64,000 nucleotides of DNA, taken from assembly GCF_024323335.1 (NCBI RefSeq), contig NC_066584.1, positions 241,269,994 to 241,333,993 of the forward strand. Reading direction: 5' to 3'. Source of the DNA: Lathyrus oleraceus. Its lineage: Eukaryota > Streptophyta > Magnoliopsida > Fabales > Fabaceae. A program made the position numbers and the translations under genes. The notes under the pieces are model-generated. The model made no database searches and was not told the DNA's origin. It saw only the letters and a list, made by a program, of their open reading frames with translations. Numbering within the stretch: position 1 is the stretch's first letter; each line of letters begins with the position of its first letter. Shown piece after piece: positions 47,192-57,632 of this stretch.

Positions 47192-48772
47192 TTAAACCTT
47201 GGTCTTCAAAGGGTAACATTTCTCCACGTCGTGGCCGGGAGCACCAGAATGGTAAACACAATGTAACTCAGGCTTATACCACCACTGGGGGTTAGCAGGT
47301 ATAGCCGGTGGGTCTCTCGGAGTAATCAGCTTCCTTTCTATCAAAGAGGGATATAACTCTGCGTACATCATAGGAATAGGATCTAAGGTGACCCTTTTCC
47401 TCTCGTAACTCGTGCTGGTTTGATTACTGTTTCGAGGCTGGTAGGCCTGCTGCTGCGGTCGGTGCTGTTGTTGCTGATATTGCGGATGTGGTTGCTGATT
47501 GTTACTATGTTGCTGATACTGTTGATTGTCTCTGAAAATAGGTGATATATGAGCCACCTGGTGCTGATTACTGGCGGGACGCACAGTCTTCCTCCTCACA
47601 GAGGGTCTTCTTGGTTTCTCATGGGAGATCACAGCATGTGCCTCTCCATCTTTCTTCTTTGCAAACTCCCCATAACGTTTGGCAGAAGAGCCTTCTTCTC
47701 GGGTTAACCGTCCTTCACGGACCCCTTCTTCTAGACGCATCCCCATATTCACCATCTCGGTGAAGTCAGAAGGAGCGCTAGCAATCATCCGCTCATAATA
47801 AAAAGAACTTAAAGTCTTCAAAAAGATCTTAGTCATCTCTTTCTCCTCTAGCGGAGGCACGATCTGTGCTGCCACCTCTCGCCACCTCTGGGCGTACTCC
47901 TTAAATGTTTCTTTATCCTTCTGGGACATGGCTCTCAATTGATCTCTATCGGGAGCCATATCCACGTTGTACTTGTACTTCTTGACGAAGGCTTCACCGA
48001 GATCATTGAAGGATCGGATGTTCGCGCTGTCTAAACCCATGTACCAACACAAAGTGGCACCGGACAGACTGTCCTGAAAGTAGTGGATGAGTAGTTGGTC
48101 ATTATCGGTTTGAGTCGACATCTTCCTGGCATACATGACTAGGTGGCTGAGAGGACAAGTATTTCCTTTGTATTTTTCAAAATCAGGGACCTTGAATTTC
48201 ACAGGGATCTTCACATTTGGAACCAAGCAGAGTTCGGCAGCGGACTTGCCGAAAAGATCCTTCCCTTTGAGAGTTTTCAATTCCTTGCGAAGCTCAAGAA
48301 ATTGATCGTTCATAGCATCCATCTTCTCATAAACATCTGGACCCTCAGACGGCTCAGAATGATAGATGGTGTCGTCTACCCTGGGCAAAGTATGCATGAT
48401 AGAAGGAGGAACGGCAAGGACCGGGCTAGATGCCGACAGAGAAGCAAAGGTAGGAACAGGACCCTCAGGCATGAAATTGGGAGGCATCCCCCACGGGAAC
48501 CCGGTTGGCATGGTTGTTGGAACAAAGTGTGCACTGGCAGCGGGCACAATAGAGGAGACAATCTCGGAGATAACTGTCCTTTGGGGAGGAGTTGAAGGTG
48601 TCGGAGAAGACTGGCTCTGGGCAGCCATGAGTGACTCCATTAGGGCAGTCAATCTGGCCACTTCCTCTTTCAGCTCGCGGTTCTCTTGCTCTAAGTGATC
48701 CATCAGTCTTGAAATGTTGGCTCTAGTGTAGTACCGGTGAGTCAGCTTGTCTTCAAAATAAATGAAGGACAC
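47192..48772 (-). CDS. Ogre gag (526 codons open)
   Basis: The capsid-nucleocapsid protein that packages element RNA in the cytoplasm. The nominal start is GTG at 48772; the first ATG in frame is at 48703 (residue 24, MDHLEQENRELKEEVARL, coiled coil) and is more credible. Then come a Pro/Ser-rich segment, the retrotransposon gag domain (about residues 185-345: YARKMSTQTDNDQLLIHYFQ, WYMGLDSANIRSFNDLGEAF, RDQLRAMSQKDKETFKEYAQ), a basic part, a Gln/His-rich run (HPQYQQQQHRPQQQAYQPR), and a CVYHSGAPGHDVEKC zinc-knuckle-like motif near the end. No internal stop. Lies 242 bp after ORF1. Confidence 0.92.
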   Translation of the reverse strand: MSFIYFEDKLTHRYYTRANISRLMDHLEQENRELKEEVARLTALMESLMAAQSQSSPTPSTPPQRTVISEIVSSIVPAASAHFVPTTMPTGFPWGMPPNFMPEGPVPTFASLSASSPVLAVPPSIMHTLPRVDDTIYHSEPSEGPDVYEKMDAMNDQFLELRKELKTLKGKDLFGKSAAELCLVPNVKIPVKFKVPDFEKYKGNTCPLSHLVMYARKMSTQTDNDQLLIHYFQDSLSGATLCWYMGLDSANIRSFNDLGEAFVKKYKYNVDMAPDRDQLRAMSQKDKETFKEYAQRWREVAAQIVPPLEEKEMTKIFLKTLSSFYYERMIASAPSDFTEMVNMGMRLEEGVREGRLTREEGSSAKRYGEFAKKKDGEAHAVISHEKPRRPSVRRKTVRPASNQHQVAHISPIFRDNQQYQQHSNNQQPHPQYQQQQHRPQQQAYQPRNSNQTSTSYERKRVTLDPIPMMYAELYPSLIERKLITPRDPPAIPANPQWWYKPELHCVYHSGAPGHDVEKCYPLKTKV

Positions 48773-49014
48773 AGAGTTAGACCACAGGGCAAGGGACCGA
48801 AAACAAAACCTGCTTATGCATATGATGCATGCAATGTTTGTGCATATGATTTGTTTTTTATTTCAAAGGAACTTTAGAGTTTTATTTACAAATTCTGGAA
48901 ATATTAAGCATTTTATCACATATGGAAATATCTCATCAAATAATATCAGGGAAAAGAAGTGCAGCATCGTCAATCATATACAAGAGAAAAGGAAAATAAT
49001 CGTCTTATGTATCC

Positions 49015-50466
49015 CTAGAAACAATCATCTAAAGCTCGGGACACAGGAAGATAAGATGCGCGAAGCCTCTTCACCTCCCTCTCGTAGGCTGCCTCCATAT
49101 CGGCCTTCTCTTTGGCGAGTCGATCATACCTCCTCTTCCAGAACTTAGAAGACTGAGGAAGTAGAGAAGTCCATACATCATCAGCGTCATCAATAACCTG
49201 ATGCTCAAGAAACTCAATCAACGCATCCTTCTGCTTAATCTGCTGAAGCAACTCTTCACGTTCACGGATCCAGGCACGTGAACGGTCTTCGTCTCTCAAC
49301 TCCTCTGCTCCTTGATTAGGGAGGGTTGAAGGCCCAGCCATAATCATAGGTGTAGGTCTCGGATACTCATAAGGCATGAGATACTCAGACGCCCTCTTCC
49401 TAACCCAAACAGTGTAAGGCTCCAAAGCGATGCAATTCTTAGGACCCAACTCTTTCCTTCCTTTCCTATGAATCTTGCGCCAAGCGTGGACCATCCTAGC
49501 TTTCAAGCCTTGGGGATCTTTACCATTCTGAAAGAATACACCCTCTAACAGAATGTTATTGGGTTTATCCTTTAAGGGGAACCCAAGCTGCCGACGTGCC
49601 AAAACATGATTGTAGTTAATCCCACCACATGTACCAAGAAGAGGTACATTGGAGAATTCGCCAGAAGAGTCAATAATCTGCACACCATCATTCACATGGT
49701 TATACCAAGAGATATCATCATTAGTGAGAGACATAAGTCTCGTGGACCACCGTAGACATTCCTTGTTCTCCTTGAAAGCGACCGTCTGAGGTAAGTGAGA
49801 AATAAACCACTTATACAACAGAGACAAACAACACACAATGGCGCCACCACCCTTTGCATTCCTCATATGCAAAGAGAAGTAGGTATCGCTCAATAGAGTC
49901 GGAACGGGATTAAGAGTAGAGAAGATCCTAATAGCGTTCACATCCACAAACTTGTCGATGTTGGGGAATAATACTAGCCCATAGATGAGAAGTACAAATA
50001 TGGCCTCAAAGGCGTCCTCACTCATGGCCTTCCCATACATAGTAGCTTGAGCAATGAGGAACTCAGAAGGGAGACCTTGAATTCCTCCTTTGGTAGTTAT
50101 ATGAGCACCAACCAGAGATTCATCTATGTGTAACATGTCAGCTATCTCTTGAGAAGTAGGAATACTCTCCAAGCCACTGAACGACAACTGGTCTAGAATA
50201 GGTATACCCACAAGGTAAGCATACTCCTCAAGGGTAGGCAAAAGCTGGAAATCCGGAAACGTGAAGCAACGGTACAAGGGATCATAAAACTGCACCAATA
50301 CACTCACCAATCCTTCATCCACCTGAGTAGTCAGAAGAGGAAGAAGCTTCCCAAAACGAGCCTTGAAACCCAAAGGATCTAATACATAGGATGTCAGATT
50401 CCTTAACTCTTTCAAATTTGGTTACCTGAAGCTGTACTTCTTCGTATTCCTTCTTTGTCTTTCCAT
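49015..50466 (-). pseudogene. Ogre ORF1 (DUF7745 / plant-mobile-domain-like), one nonsense codon
   Basis: Extra 5' ORF typical of Ogre, function unknown. The ATG at 50466 opens MERQRRNTKKYSFR, then TAA (50424-50422) at codon 15, then 466 codons stay open to 49015. Landmarks: LTSYVLDPLGFKARFGKLLP, FPDFQLLPTLEEYAYLVGIP, CGGINYNHVLARRQLGFPLK, and ENKECLRWSTRLMSLTNDDI; the C-terminus is a Lys/Arg/Glu-rich coiled coil (QQIKQKDALIEFLEHQV, KEKADMEAAYEREVKRLR). The fold resembles the aminotransferase-like plant mobile domain. If the TAA was acquired after insertion, the ORF was full length (483 residues) at insertion. Confidence 0.88.
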
Positions 50467-51362
50467 GTCTGAAAATTTTGCAAATAGACCTCTTAAGTTC
50501 CTTGAAAATTTTCTCATTATTTTGATGATATGAATGCAAATGGGTGCATGAATGCATGAATGCAACAATCACACTCAAGGATCAAGCAAAGCACACCAAA
50601 CAAAGGTCATGGGATGGATCATGTTATCCTTAATATCAACCATCCATTTTGGTGGATTATGGTTTACACCTTATCAACACCCAAGTTCCATTGATATTAA
50701 GGATACCTGAACGGATCAACCATGAATCAAGGGTTTGTTGTAAGTCACGAGCATGGAGTTAGGTTAAGAACCACCCAAAAGGGAGTGTACTAGGGTTTAA
50801 ACCTGCCAAACATGTTCTACAAGAGGTTCCCATAGTCATCATCCCATCTTTCGGTTATTATTGGAGAAACGACTACTCGTATTCCGAAAATATTCTCAAG
50901 AGAGACTCTTATGAGTGTAGTATCGCGTAACAATCGTATCAAATCTTACACTTGAACGACTTTCGCACTACATCCTAAGAATAGGCCAAGATGGGCTTGG
51001 TAAACTAAGGTCCTTGGCTTCTAAGGTCTATATTGGAAAGGTAATGTCTAACCACAACTTACTTGTGTGACATTATTGATCCCAACATAACCTCCACCAA
51101 ATGAATGGACTTGCAAGTCAACTTGCTAAGGAATAACTCCACACAAGTCAACAAGACTATGCCATTCTCCTATTCTAAGTGCATTCGAGTTCGGGTATAG
51201 AACTTATCTCACAAAGATCACCAAGCACACAAGAAATTAATATCAAGCAATTCAATCATTATATACAAGACAGTAATCCCAAATTGCATAAAAATATGTC
51301 ACAAAAAAAATATACAATACAATACAACAAATATGAAAAGTAGGCAAAACCCACTAGGATGT
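50467..51362 (-). other. Ogre 5' untranslated leader
   Basis: About 0.9 kb between PBS and ORF1 with no coding signal. It includes a stretch (50620-50710) reading ATTATGGTTTACACC...CATTGATATTAAGGATAC. Confidence 0.7.
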
Positions 51363-51385
51363 TTCGATCCCCAGCAGAGTCGCCA
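51363..51385 (-). other. primer binding site, tRNA-Arg type
   Basis: Six bases inside the 5' LTR the minus strand reads TGGCGACTCTGCTGGGGATC..., the complement of a tRNA 3' end (TTCGATCCCCAGCAGAGTCG plus CCA). The T-loop motif TTCGATC, 5-nt T-stem side, 7-nt acceptor side and CCA are all present. Ogre elements are reported to use tRNA-Arg, and plant tRNA-Arg begins GACTC, which fits. Confidence 0.85.
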
Positions 51386-51391
51386 CTTTTC

Positions 51392-52993
51392 TGTAGCGGG
51401 GTATTCGTTACCATTAGAGATATTGACTAAATCCAAGGTAAATCATACAAGTCGAGTCGCCACCGCACTTCTATTTATCCAAAGGAATGGTTAGAAAGCG
51501 AACAAAAACCTAAAAGTTTTATCGAATCAAAAACTAGTAAAAATGTCAGAGATCTGGGTAAGGGGGTTGGTTATGCAATGGGAAGGTATTAGGCACCCAA
51601 AGCATCCTAGGTACTCCTAGGGAGCCCTTTTCACATTTGTTGCAAAGGTTGTTGTTTTTTTTTTTGAAAATTTATTTGTGCAAACATGATTGAAGGGATG
51701 AGAAAAGCGTGTATGTTTATCTAATGTACTACTTACTAAAAGAAGGGTCAAAAGAAAATGACTCGCACGGACGTCGCATCCACTGCATACGTATCTCATC
51801 TGAATCTGAGAATCAGAGTCTTCGTAGCTCGGCTACCTATGGGTTAAAGAGGAGTGTGCTCGCTAAGACATCGCGTCTTATGCCTACGTATCTCATCTGG
51901 GATGAAAATCAGAGCAAAACGTAGTTCGACCACCTATGGGGTAAGGGTTGTGTTTTGCGGTGAACGACGTTACTACGCAATCTACCAGATGCTCGACCTT
52001 TGGAGACTTACTCGCCTATAGTAGAAGGAGATAACGTGTTCTTAGGAGAAGAAAAATCAATGAGTTGGGGTGTTTTAGGGATGCTCATGCAAAAAGGCAG
52101 TCCTAGATGAAGGAACCGCGCAACCTTAATTGACATGCCACGAGAGGCTATACGAAACCTAAGAAATTGGTAACATGAGGGAAAAGTAAATGGATCGAGA
52201 GATCTACCGTACGGATAAAGATCTGAAGTAACAACAATTAGATAAATAAGAAACCCAAAGACTCTTCCAAGCTAAACACCATCAAAGAAAGAGAGTCAGT
52301 ACAGGTAATCGGAATAGACCTCCAGGTGGTACCCCACAAATAAAGTGGAACACCAAGCAAGCTATCCCTGCAAGAGTATATGAGCCCTCACAAAAACACA
52401 ACAAACAGGTTAGAGTAATATGACGGGATTAGGAGAAAACAATGCCATAACAAACACAAAACAGGTTAGAGCAAACAGGATAGGGTAATCAAGAGTTGCC
52501 CCCAAATCAAAATGTAACCACATGAATCATACCATTAAAATTCACAAAAAGCTCACAAAAAGCAACCAAGGGTAGGAGGCCTAAACCTCTTATCAAACAC
52601 ATGCATCAAAAGGGTATCAAATTCACCCATAATACCTCATACATTCAGAGCATTTAAATTAAAAGCATAAAGTAATGGGAATAAGACAAACCTGACTGGA
52701 GAGATCGAATGAAATTGAATTGCCCGGTTGGGTTTGCAAAGCAATTTGAGGGTTTATATGAGAGGGAATTGGTTCTTTGTCGATGAGTTCCCTTCAGTCT
52801 TTGGAGGTTGCTCTGAACTCTGTTAGCTCTTCTCTCACTATCTTTATCCCTGCCAGGGAAATAGGAATAGAATGGCCTTTTGTTTCACTGAAACTCTGAA
52901 TTTATAACCTGATTTTTGTGGACCTGTGGGCTCAAATGAGAGAGGCCCAAGTCCAAAATTTTTCTGTTATATTTTATTTATTTATTTATTTAC

Positions 52994-53036
<43 letters not shown>

Positions 53037-53555
53037 TTTTTTATTTTTTATTTTTTTTAAACACGTGGGCTTCGCCTAACGAGCATGACAATTCAAGAAA
53101 TTCCTCTGAGCGTAGGTGATTCTGGTGGCTTTTCTTGGGACTCGCTAGGCGACCCATTCTGCTCGCCTAGCGAGCATGACAGCTCATGAACAAACTTTTT
53201 CTCCTTCAAGATTAACGTTTTGACTGACGAATAGGCCCCATTTGAACCTGTTGGAAGTATCTCAAGCCATTCCCTTGTGTTGACTGATCATCTAAATAGA
53301 ACCCACAAAGTGTCTTGGATGATACTCAAGCTTCAAACAAAAGATGTTAGTGACACATTTTTATGCTTTTGGTTAGTAAACAAAAGTAAGAGAAACAATG
53401 ATGTAATAATTCAAGCATGCTTGGTGATCTCAAACCAATCACAAGGAGTCCCACCCAAAGGCAAAGGGAACCAAGATGCTAAAGATCCTTGAGGCAATGC
53501 AAATGCAATGTTATGATGCCATGAGGGATCTTAGGGTCAAAATTGGGGTCTTACA
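51392..53555 (-). repeat. Ogre 5' LTR (2164 bp)
   Basis: Plus-strand ends TGTAGCGGGG (51392) and GGTCTTACA (53555). Minus TATAAA at 52906-52901 is the likely promoter. The (TTTA)n tract at about 52974-53040 is longer than in the 3' LTR, which explains most of the 26-bp length difference. Confidence 0.95.
52901..52906 (-). promoter_or_regulatory. Ogre LTR TATA box
   Basis: GTTATAAATTC on the minus strand; same motif in the other LTR (36916-36911). Confidence 0.55.
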
Positions 53556-53560
53556 AACAC
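53556..53560. repeat. target-site duplication of Ogre, right (AACAC)
   Basis: Matches 35397-35401 exactly. Confidence 0.92.
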
Positions 53561-53740
53561 ATCATCAGGAAAAGAAACTAAAGAACTATACTTAGGCTTC
53601 ATGATTTTCTTTTGGAAGAAATAAGTCTCATACCTTTCCTGTTGACTCTTTGTAGTGAAAAGTCTTGATAAATCTAGGGGGCCTCTAGAACTAGAAGCCT
53701 TGCCTTTGCCTTTTCCTTTGGATGAAAGTTGAGATGCCAT
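53556..53740 (-). pseudogene. extra 3' ORF of the SIRE-like copia element, N-terminal part
   Basis: ATG at 53740 opens MASQLSSKGKGKGKASSS, a basic Ser/Lys-rich start, then FTTKSQQERYETYFFQKKIM. The Ogre insertion interrupts it. With the Ogre and one AACAC copy discounted, the frame runs on into the part at 35401 without a shift, so the ORF was open when the Ogre landed. Same strand as, and downstream of, the copia pol. Confidence 0.7.
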
Positions 53741-54490
53741 GAATGTTGCTTGGAGTGAGAATCAAGAGATAAAGCAAAAACCTTTGAGGAGATGTGAATA
53801 GTCGTGTGAATGTTGAATTTTTGCTTAAGGAGAGGTGTGGTTTTATGGCGGTGGAGTGTAGTAATGGGAAGAATCAAGTAGTTGGACCAAGAAAATAAAA
53901 AGAAATGAAAGGAAATAAAGTGACATAAAGAATAGGAGAATCTTGGTAAATGGCATTTACTTGAAAATAGGAAAATGAGAAGGAATAGGAGAAAAAAGAG
54001 GTAAAAGACAAAACAAGAGTAAATGCAATATGAAGAGTGTATCAGTAAAGGAAATCAGAAATCACATGGGAACAATTAAAGAGAGGAGAAAATTGGAAAG
54101 GAATCATGTGCATGCTGAACATATAAAACAAAAAATTTAATGGACCAATTGATTGACATGCAAGGACCAATCGATTGGTATGGTGAAAAAGTTGAAAAAA
54201 TAACGGGGACTAATCGATTGATGTTAGAGATACAATCGATTGGTTGGAATTTTTTTAATAAAAATTAAAGAAATAGGGAACCAATCGATTGATTCAAAGA
54301 TGTAATCGATTGTAAGAACTTTCTGTAAAATAAAAATTGAGAAATTAAGAGGGACGAATCGATTGACACCCTACCATCAATCGATTGACACTAATTTTTT
54401 TTTGAAAAATACTTAAAAATAACACATAAACAAACATACTTATTAAAATAAAAATATTTTTAATAATTGTAAACAATTAATACTAAATAT
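53741..54490 (-). other. spacer between copia pol and extra ORF
   Basis: Noncoding; would act as leader of the extra ORF. Contains the AATCGATT cluster and A/G-rich stretches. Confidence 0.6.
54130..54390. repeat. cluster of AATCGATT palindromes, leader copy
   Basis: About eight AATCGATTG-type words in 260 bp, spaced roughly 15-45 bp. Related cluster at 33625-33825 in the same element. Confidence 0.8.
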
Positions 54491-54494
54491 TATA

Positions 54495-55940
54495 AGAAAG
54501 AGTGCACCTTTTAAATTTTGATGAGTTATATATCACACTCATATAGAATCCCAAGTTCCCTTCGAATTTTGTAAAATGGTTCTCGCACAAAAGGTTTTGT
54601 AAAGATGTTGGCAAGTTGATTATGAGTATCCATAAATGTGACTTTGACATCTCCTTGAAGCACATGATCATGAAGAAAATAATGTCAAATATCAATATGT
54701 TTGGTTCTTGAGTGCATGACCGGATTCTTTGTAATGTTTATCGCACTTGTGTTGTCACAAAGAAGAGGAATGCATCCAAGATCGAGTCCGTAGTCACGAA
54801 GTTGTTGCTTAAACCAAAGAATTTAAGCGCAACAGCTACCTGCTGCTATGTATTCCGCTTCGGCAGTGCTTAGAGCAACACACACTTGTTTCTTGCAAGC
54901 CCACGATACTAATGCATTTCCAAGGATGTTACATGTACTACTAGTACTTTTTCGATTAGTTTTACTTCCTGCATAATCAGCTTCAGAATAACCAACTAAT
55001 TTGCGAATACTACCTTTAGGATACCATAGGCCGACATTTGTTGTTCCCTTGAGTTACTTCATGATCCTCTTAACTGCGGTGATATGTGATTCTTTTGGAT
55101 TTGCTTGAAAACGAGCACAAAGACACACACTAAACATAATATCAGGACAACTTGCCGTCAAATAAAGTTAGGAACCAATCATACCTCGATACTTTGTTAT
55201 ATAAATTAAAACACCTGATTCATCTTGATCAACATAAGATCTGAATCCCATCGGAGTAGACATTGCCTTGCAACTATCCATGTCGAATCTTTTTAACAAA
55301 TCTTTGTAGTACTTTGATTGGTTGATGAAGATGCCATCCTTCAATTGCTTAATTTGAAGTCCAAGAAAATAATTCATCTTACTCATCATGGACATCTCAG
55401 ATTCTCCTTGCATCATTGATGAAAATTCTTCACACATTTCTTTGTTTGTTGAGTCGAATATGATGTCGTCAACGTAGACTTGAACCAATAAGGTGTTACA
55501 TTTAATTTTCTTAATAAACAAGGTTTTTTCAATTTTACCTTTTTCAAATCCCTTTTCACAAAGAAAGTTGCTGAGACGATCATACCATGCTCTAGGTGCT
55601 TGCTTTAGGCCATAAAGAGCTTTCCTCAACTTGAAAACATGTGAAGGATTTTTGAAGTCTTCAAAGCCCGGGGGTTGTTTGACATAGACTTCTTCATTGA
55701 TGAAGCCATTCAAGAATGCGCTCTTGAAATCCATTTGAAATAATTGAAAATTTAATGAACATGCATAAGCAAGTAATAAATGGATAGCTTATTACCTTGC
55801 AACTAGAGCGAATGTTTCTTCAAAATCAATGCCTTCCTCTTGATTGTATCCTTGGGCCACCAACCTTGCTTTGTTTCGAACAATTATACCATTCTCATCA
55901 AGCTTATTCTTAAACACCCATTTGGTACCGATGATGTTTT
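54495..55940 (-). pseudogene. SIRE-like copia pol: reverse transcriptase and RNase H
   Basis: Minus strand, in a frame shifted by one from the upstream polyprotein after about 55937. RT has two stops near 55790, then [35 protein letters not shown] and VQVYVDDII (catalytic). It continues with NYFLGLQIKQLKDGIFINQS and a TPMG motif, then RNase H with LVGYSEADYAGSK, LSTAEAEYIAAGSCC and RTKHIDI, broken by several stops. Ends near 54495. Confidence 0.88.
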
Positions 55941-57632
55941 ATCACTTGGCCTAGGGACAAGTTCCCAGACTTGATTCCTTTCAAATTGGTTTAACTCTTC
56001 TTGCATAGCAATTATCCATTGGTCGTCACCTAAAGCTTCATCAACCTTGGAAGGTTCAATTTGTGAAACAAAAGCCATATTTAAGCATCCATCTTTGAGA
56101 TTTAATCTAGTTGCAATGCCTTGACTAATATCACCAATGACTTTATTAATTGGATGATCCCGATGAGTTCTCCATTCCTTAGGTAAATCATTATCATTTG
56201 CTTTTTGCTCATCTGGATGTTTTGGTTGATCACCATTGTTTCCACTTGAAGTATCTATTTGAGGAACTTCTACAATATCATCATCATCATCACACAAAAC
56301 AATATCCTCCTTGGAGGGGTTAGATTCATAGAAAGTAACATGCATAGATTCTTCAGTTTTTAAAGTTCTTTTCTTATATATTATCTAGGCTTTACTAGTA
56401 AGAGAGTATCCAAGAAATATACCTTCGTCGGACTTCTCGTCGAACTTACCTAAATTGCCTTTGTCATTGTTGAGGATAAAGCATTTGCATCCAAACATGT
56501 GAAAGTAATATATGTTGGGTTTCCTTCCTTTTAAGAGTTAATAAGGAGTCTTTTTCAATATAGGTCTAATAATAATTCTATTACTTACATAGCATGTCAT
56601 GCTTACCGCATTTGCCCAAAAGTACTTTGGAAGATTTGAATTGCTAAGCATTTTTCTTGCAAGTTCCACAAGTGACCTATTATTTCTCTCTACCACTCCA
56701 TTTTGTTGAGGAGTTCTTGGTGCCGAGAAGTTATGAAATATTCCATTTTCTTCGCAAAACTCTTCGAAGGAGGCATTTTGGAATTCTCCATCATGGTCGC
56801 TTCTTATGGAGGCAATAGTTAGTGATTTCTCATTTTGGATTTGCTTCGCATATTTCTTGAACGCCTTGAATGCATCATTTTTCTTCACTAAGAAGAAAGT
56901 CCAAGTATATCTAGAGAAATCATCAATAATAACTAAAGCATATACATTACCTCCGAAGCTTCTTGTTCTTGATGGACCAAATAAGTCCATATGCAACAAT
57001 TGTAGTGGCCTTGTAGTGGACACCACATTCTTTGATGTGAAAGTTGATTTGGTTTGTTTCCCCTTTTGACATGCATCACAAAGCATATCTTTGACTAATT
57101 TTATTTTGGGCAAACCAATAACAAGATCATGCTTTATAAGCTTATTCAAATGTTCCATATGAATATGTGCAAATCGTTTATGCCACAGCCATGACTCATT
57201 ATTGTTTACCATAATACATTTTACCTTCAAAGAAACATCATCAAGGGAAATCATAAATATGTTATTAATTCTTGTACCTTTTAGTTTTACCTCATAAGAG
57301 ACTTCATCTTCAAGCAAGCATTCGTTTTTGGTGAACTTGATTTTGAAGCCCTTGTCGCAAAGTTGGCTAATACTTAGAAGATTATGCTTTAGTCCTTCGA
57401 CATAAAGGACATCTTCAATGGATGTGAAAGGTGGTGCTCCAACTTTGCCTATGCCAAGAATTCTTCCATTGTTGTTATCACCATATGTGACATAACCCTT
57501 GGCCTTTATTCTAGATTTGAAAATTTGTTAATGTCTCCCGTCATATGCTTGGAACAACCACTATGAAGATACTAGAGGTTTGAAGTGGTTTTCAAGCATA
57601 CCTACAAAACAGAATTAAGTTTTGTTAGGTAC
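55884..57632 (-). pseudogene. SIRE-like copia pol: protease end, integrase and linker
   Basis: Minus strand, same frame as gag. A protease tail (VLYVEGLKHNLLSISQLCDK) leads to pre-integrase WLWHKRFAHIHMEHL...MLCDACQKGKQ (HHCC). The integrase core follows with LLHMDLFGP, IRSDHDGEFQN and TPQQNGVVERNN (D, D, E). After a stop at about 56538 come FGCKCFILNN-like and GIFLGYS segments, an acidic CDDDDDIVEVPQ linker and MQEELNQFERNQVWELVPRP leading to RT. A few stops only; one frameshift at about 55937. Confidence 0.9.

Larger units (their letters stand above)
35402..53555 (-). mobile_element. complete Ogre-type Ty3/gypsy (Tat lineage) retrotransposon, 18.15 kb
   Basis: Two LTRs (51392-53555 as 5' LTR, 35402-37539 as 3' LTR), TG...CA ends, AACAC on both sides. 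Minus-strand order: LTR, tRNA-Arg-type PBS, ORF1, gag, protease, intron, RT, RNase H, archaeal-type RNase H, integrase, long 3' UTR, polypurine tract, LTR. The extra ORF1, dual RNase H and pol intron are the known hallmarks of Ogre. The LTRs differ by roughly 45-55 substitutions by eye over about 2.1 kb (over 2%), which suggests insertion on the order of a million years ago under commonly used plant rates. Pol has several frameshifts and stops, and a 1.37-kb solo LTR sits in its 3' end, so it is defective. It is inserted in the extra ORF of a SIRE-like copia element. Confidence 0.95.

Noticed and set aside
47192..47194. Possible programmed read-through stop between Ogre gag and protease
   Set aside because: The same frame has three further stops downstream and the family reads a sense codon here, so a nonsense mutation is the simpler reading.
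42175..48698. Plus-strand ORFs of 110-150 codons (42175-42561, 43847-44197, 46760-47170, 48143-48595)
   Set aside because: All are antisense shadows of Ogre pol and gag, which carry clear motifs on the minus strand.
51363..51385. A tRNA-like sequence (TTCGATCCCCAGCAGAGTCG then CCA)
   Set aside because: Only the 3' end of a tRNA is present, it includes CCA, and it sits next to the LTR: it is the primer binding site, not a tRNA gene.
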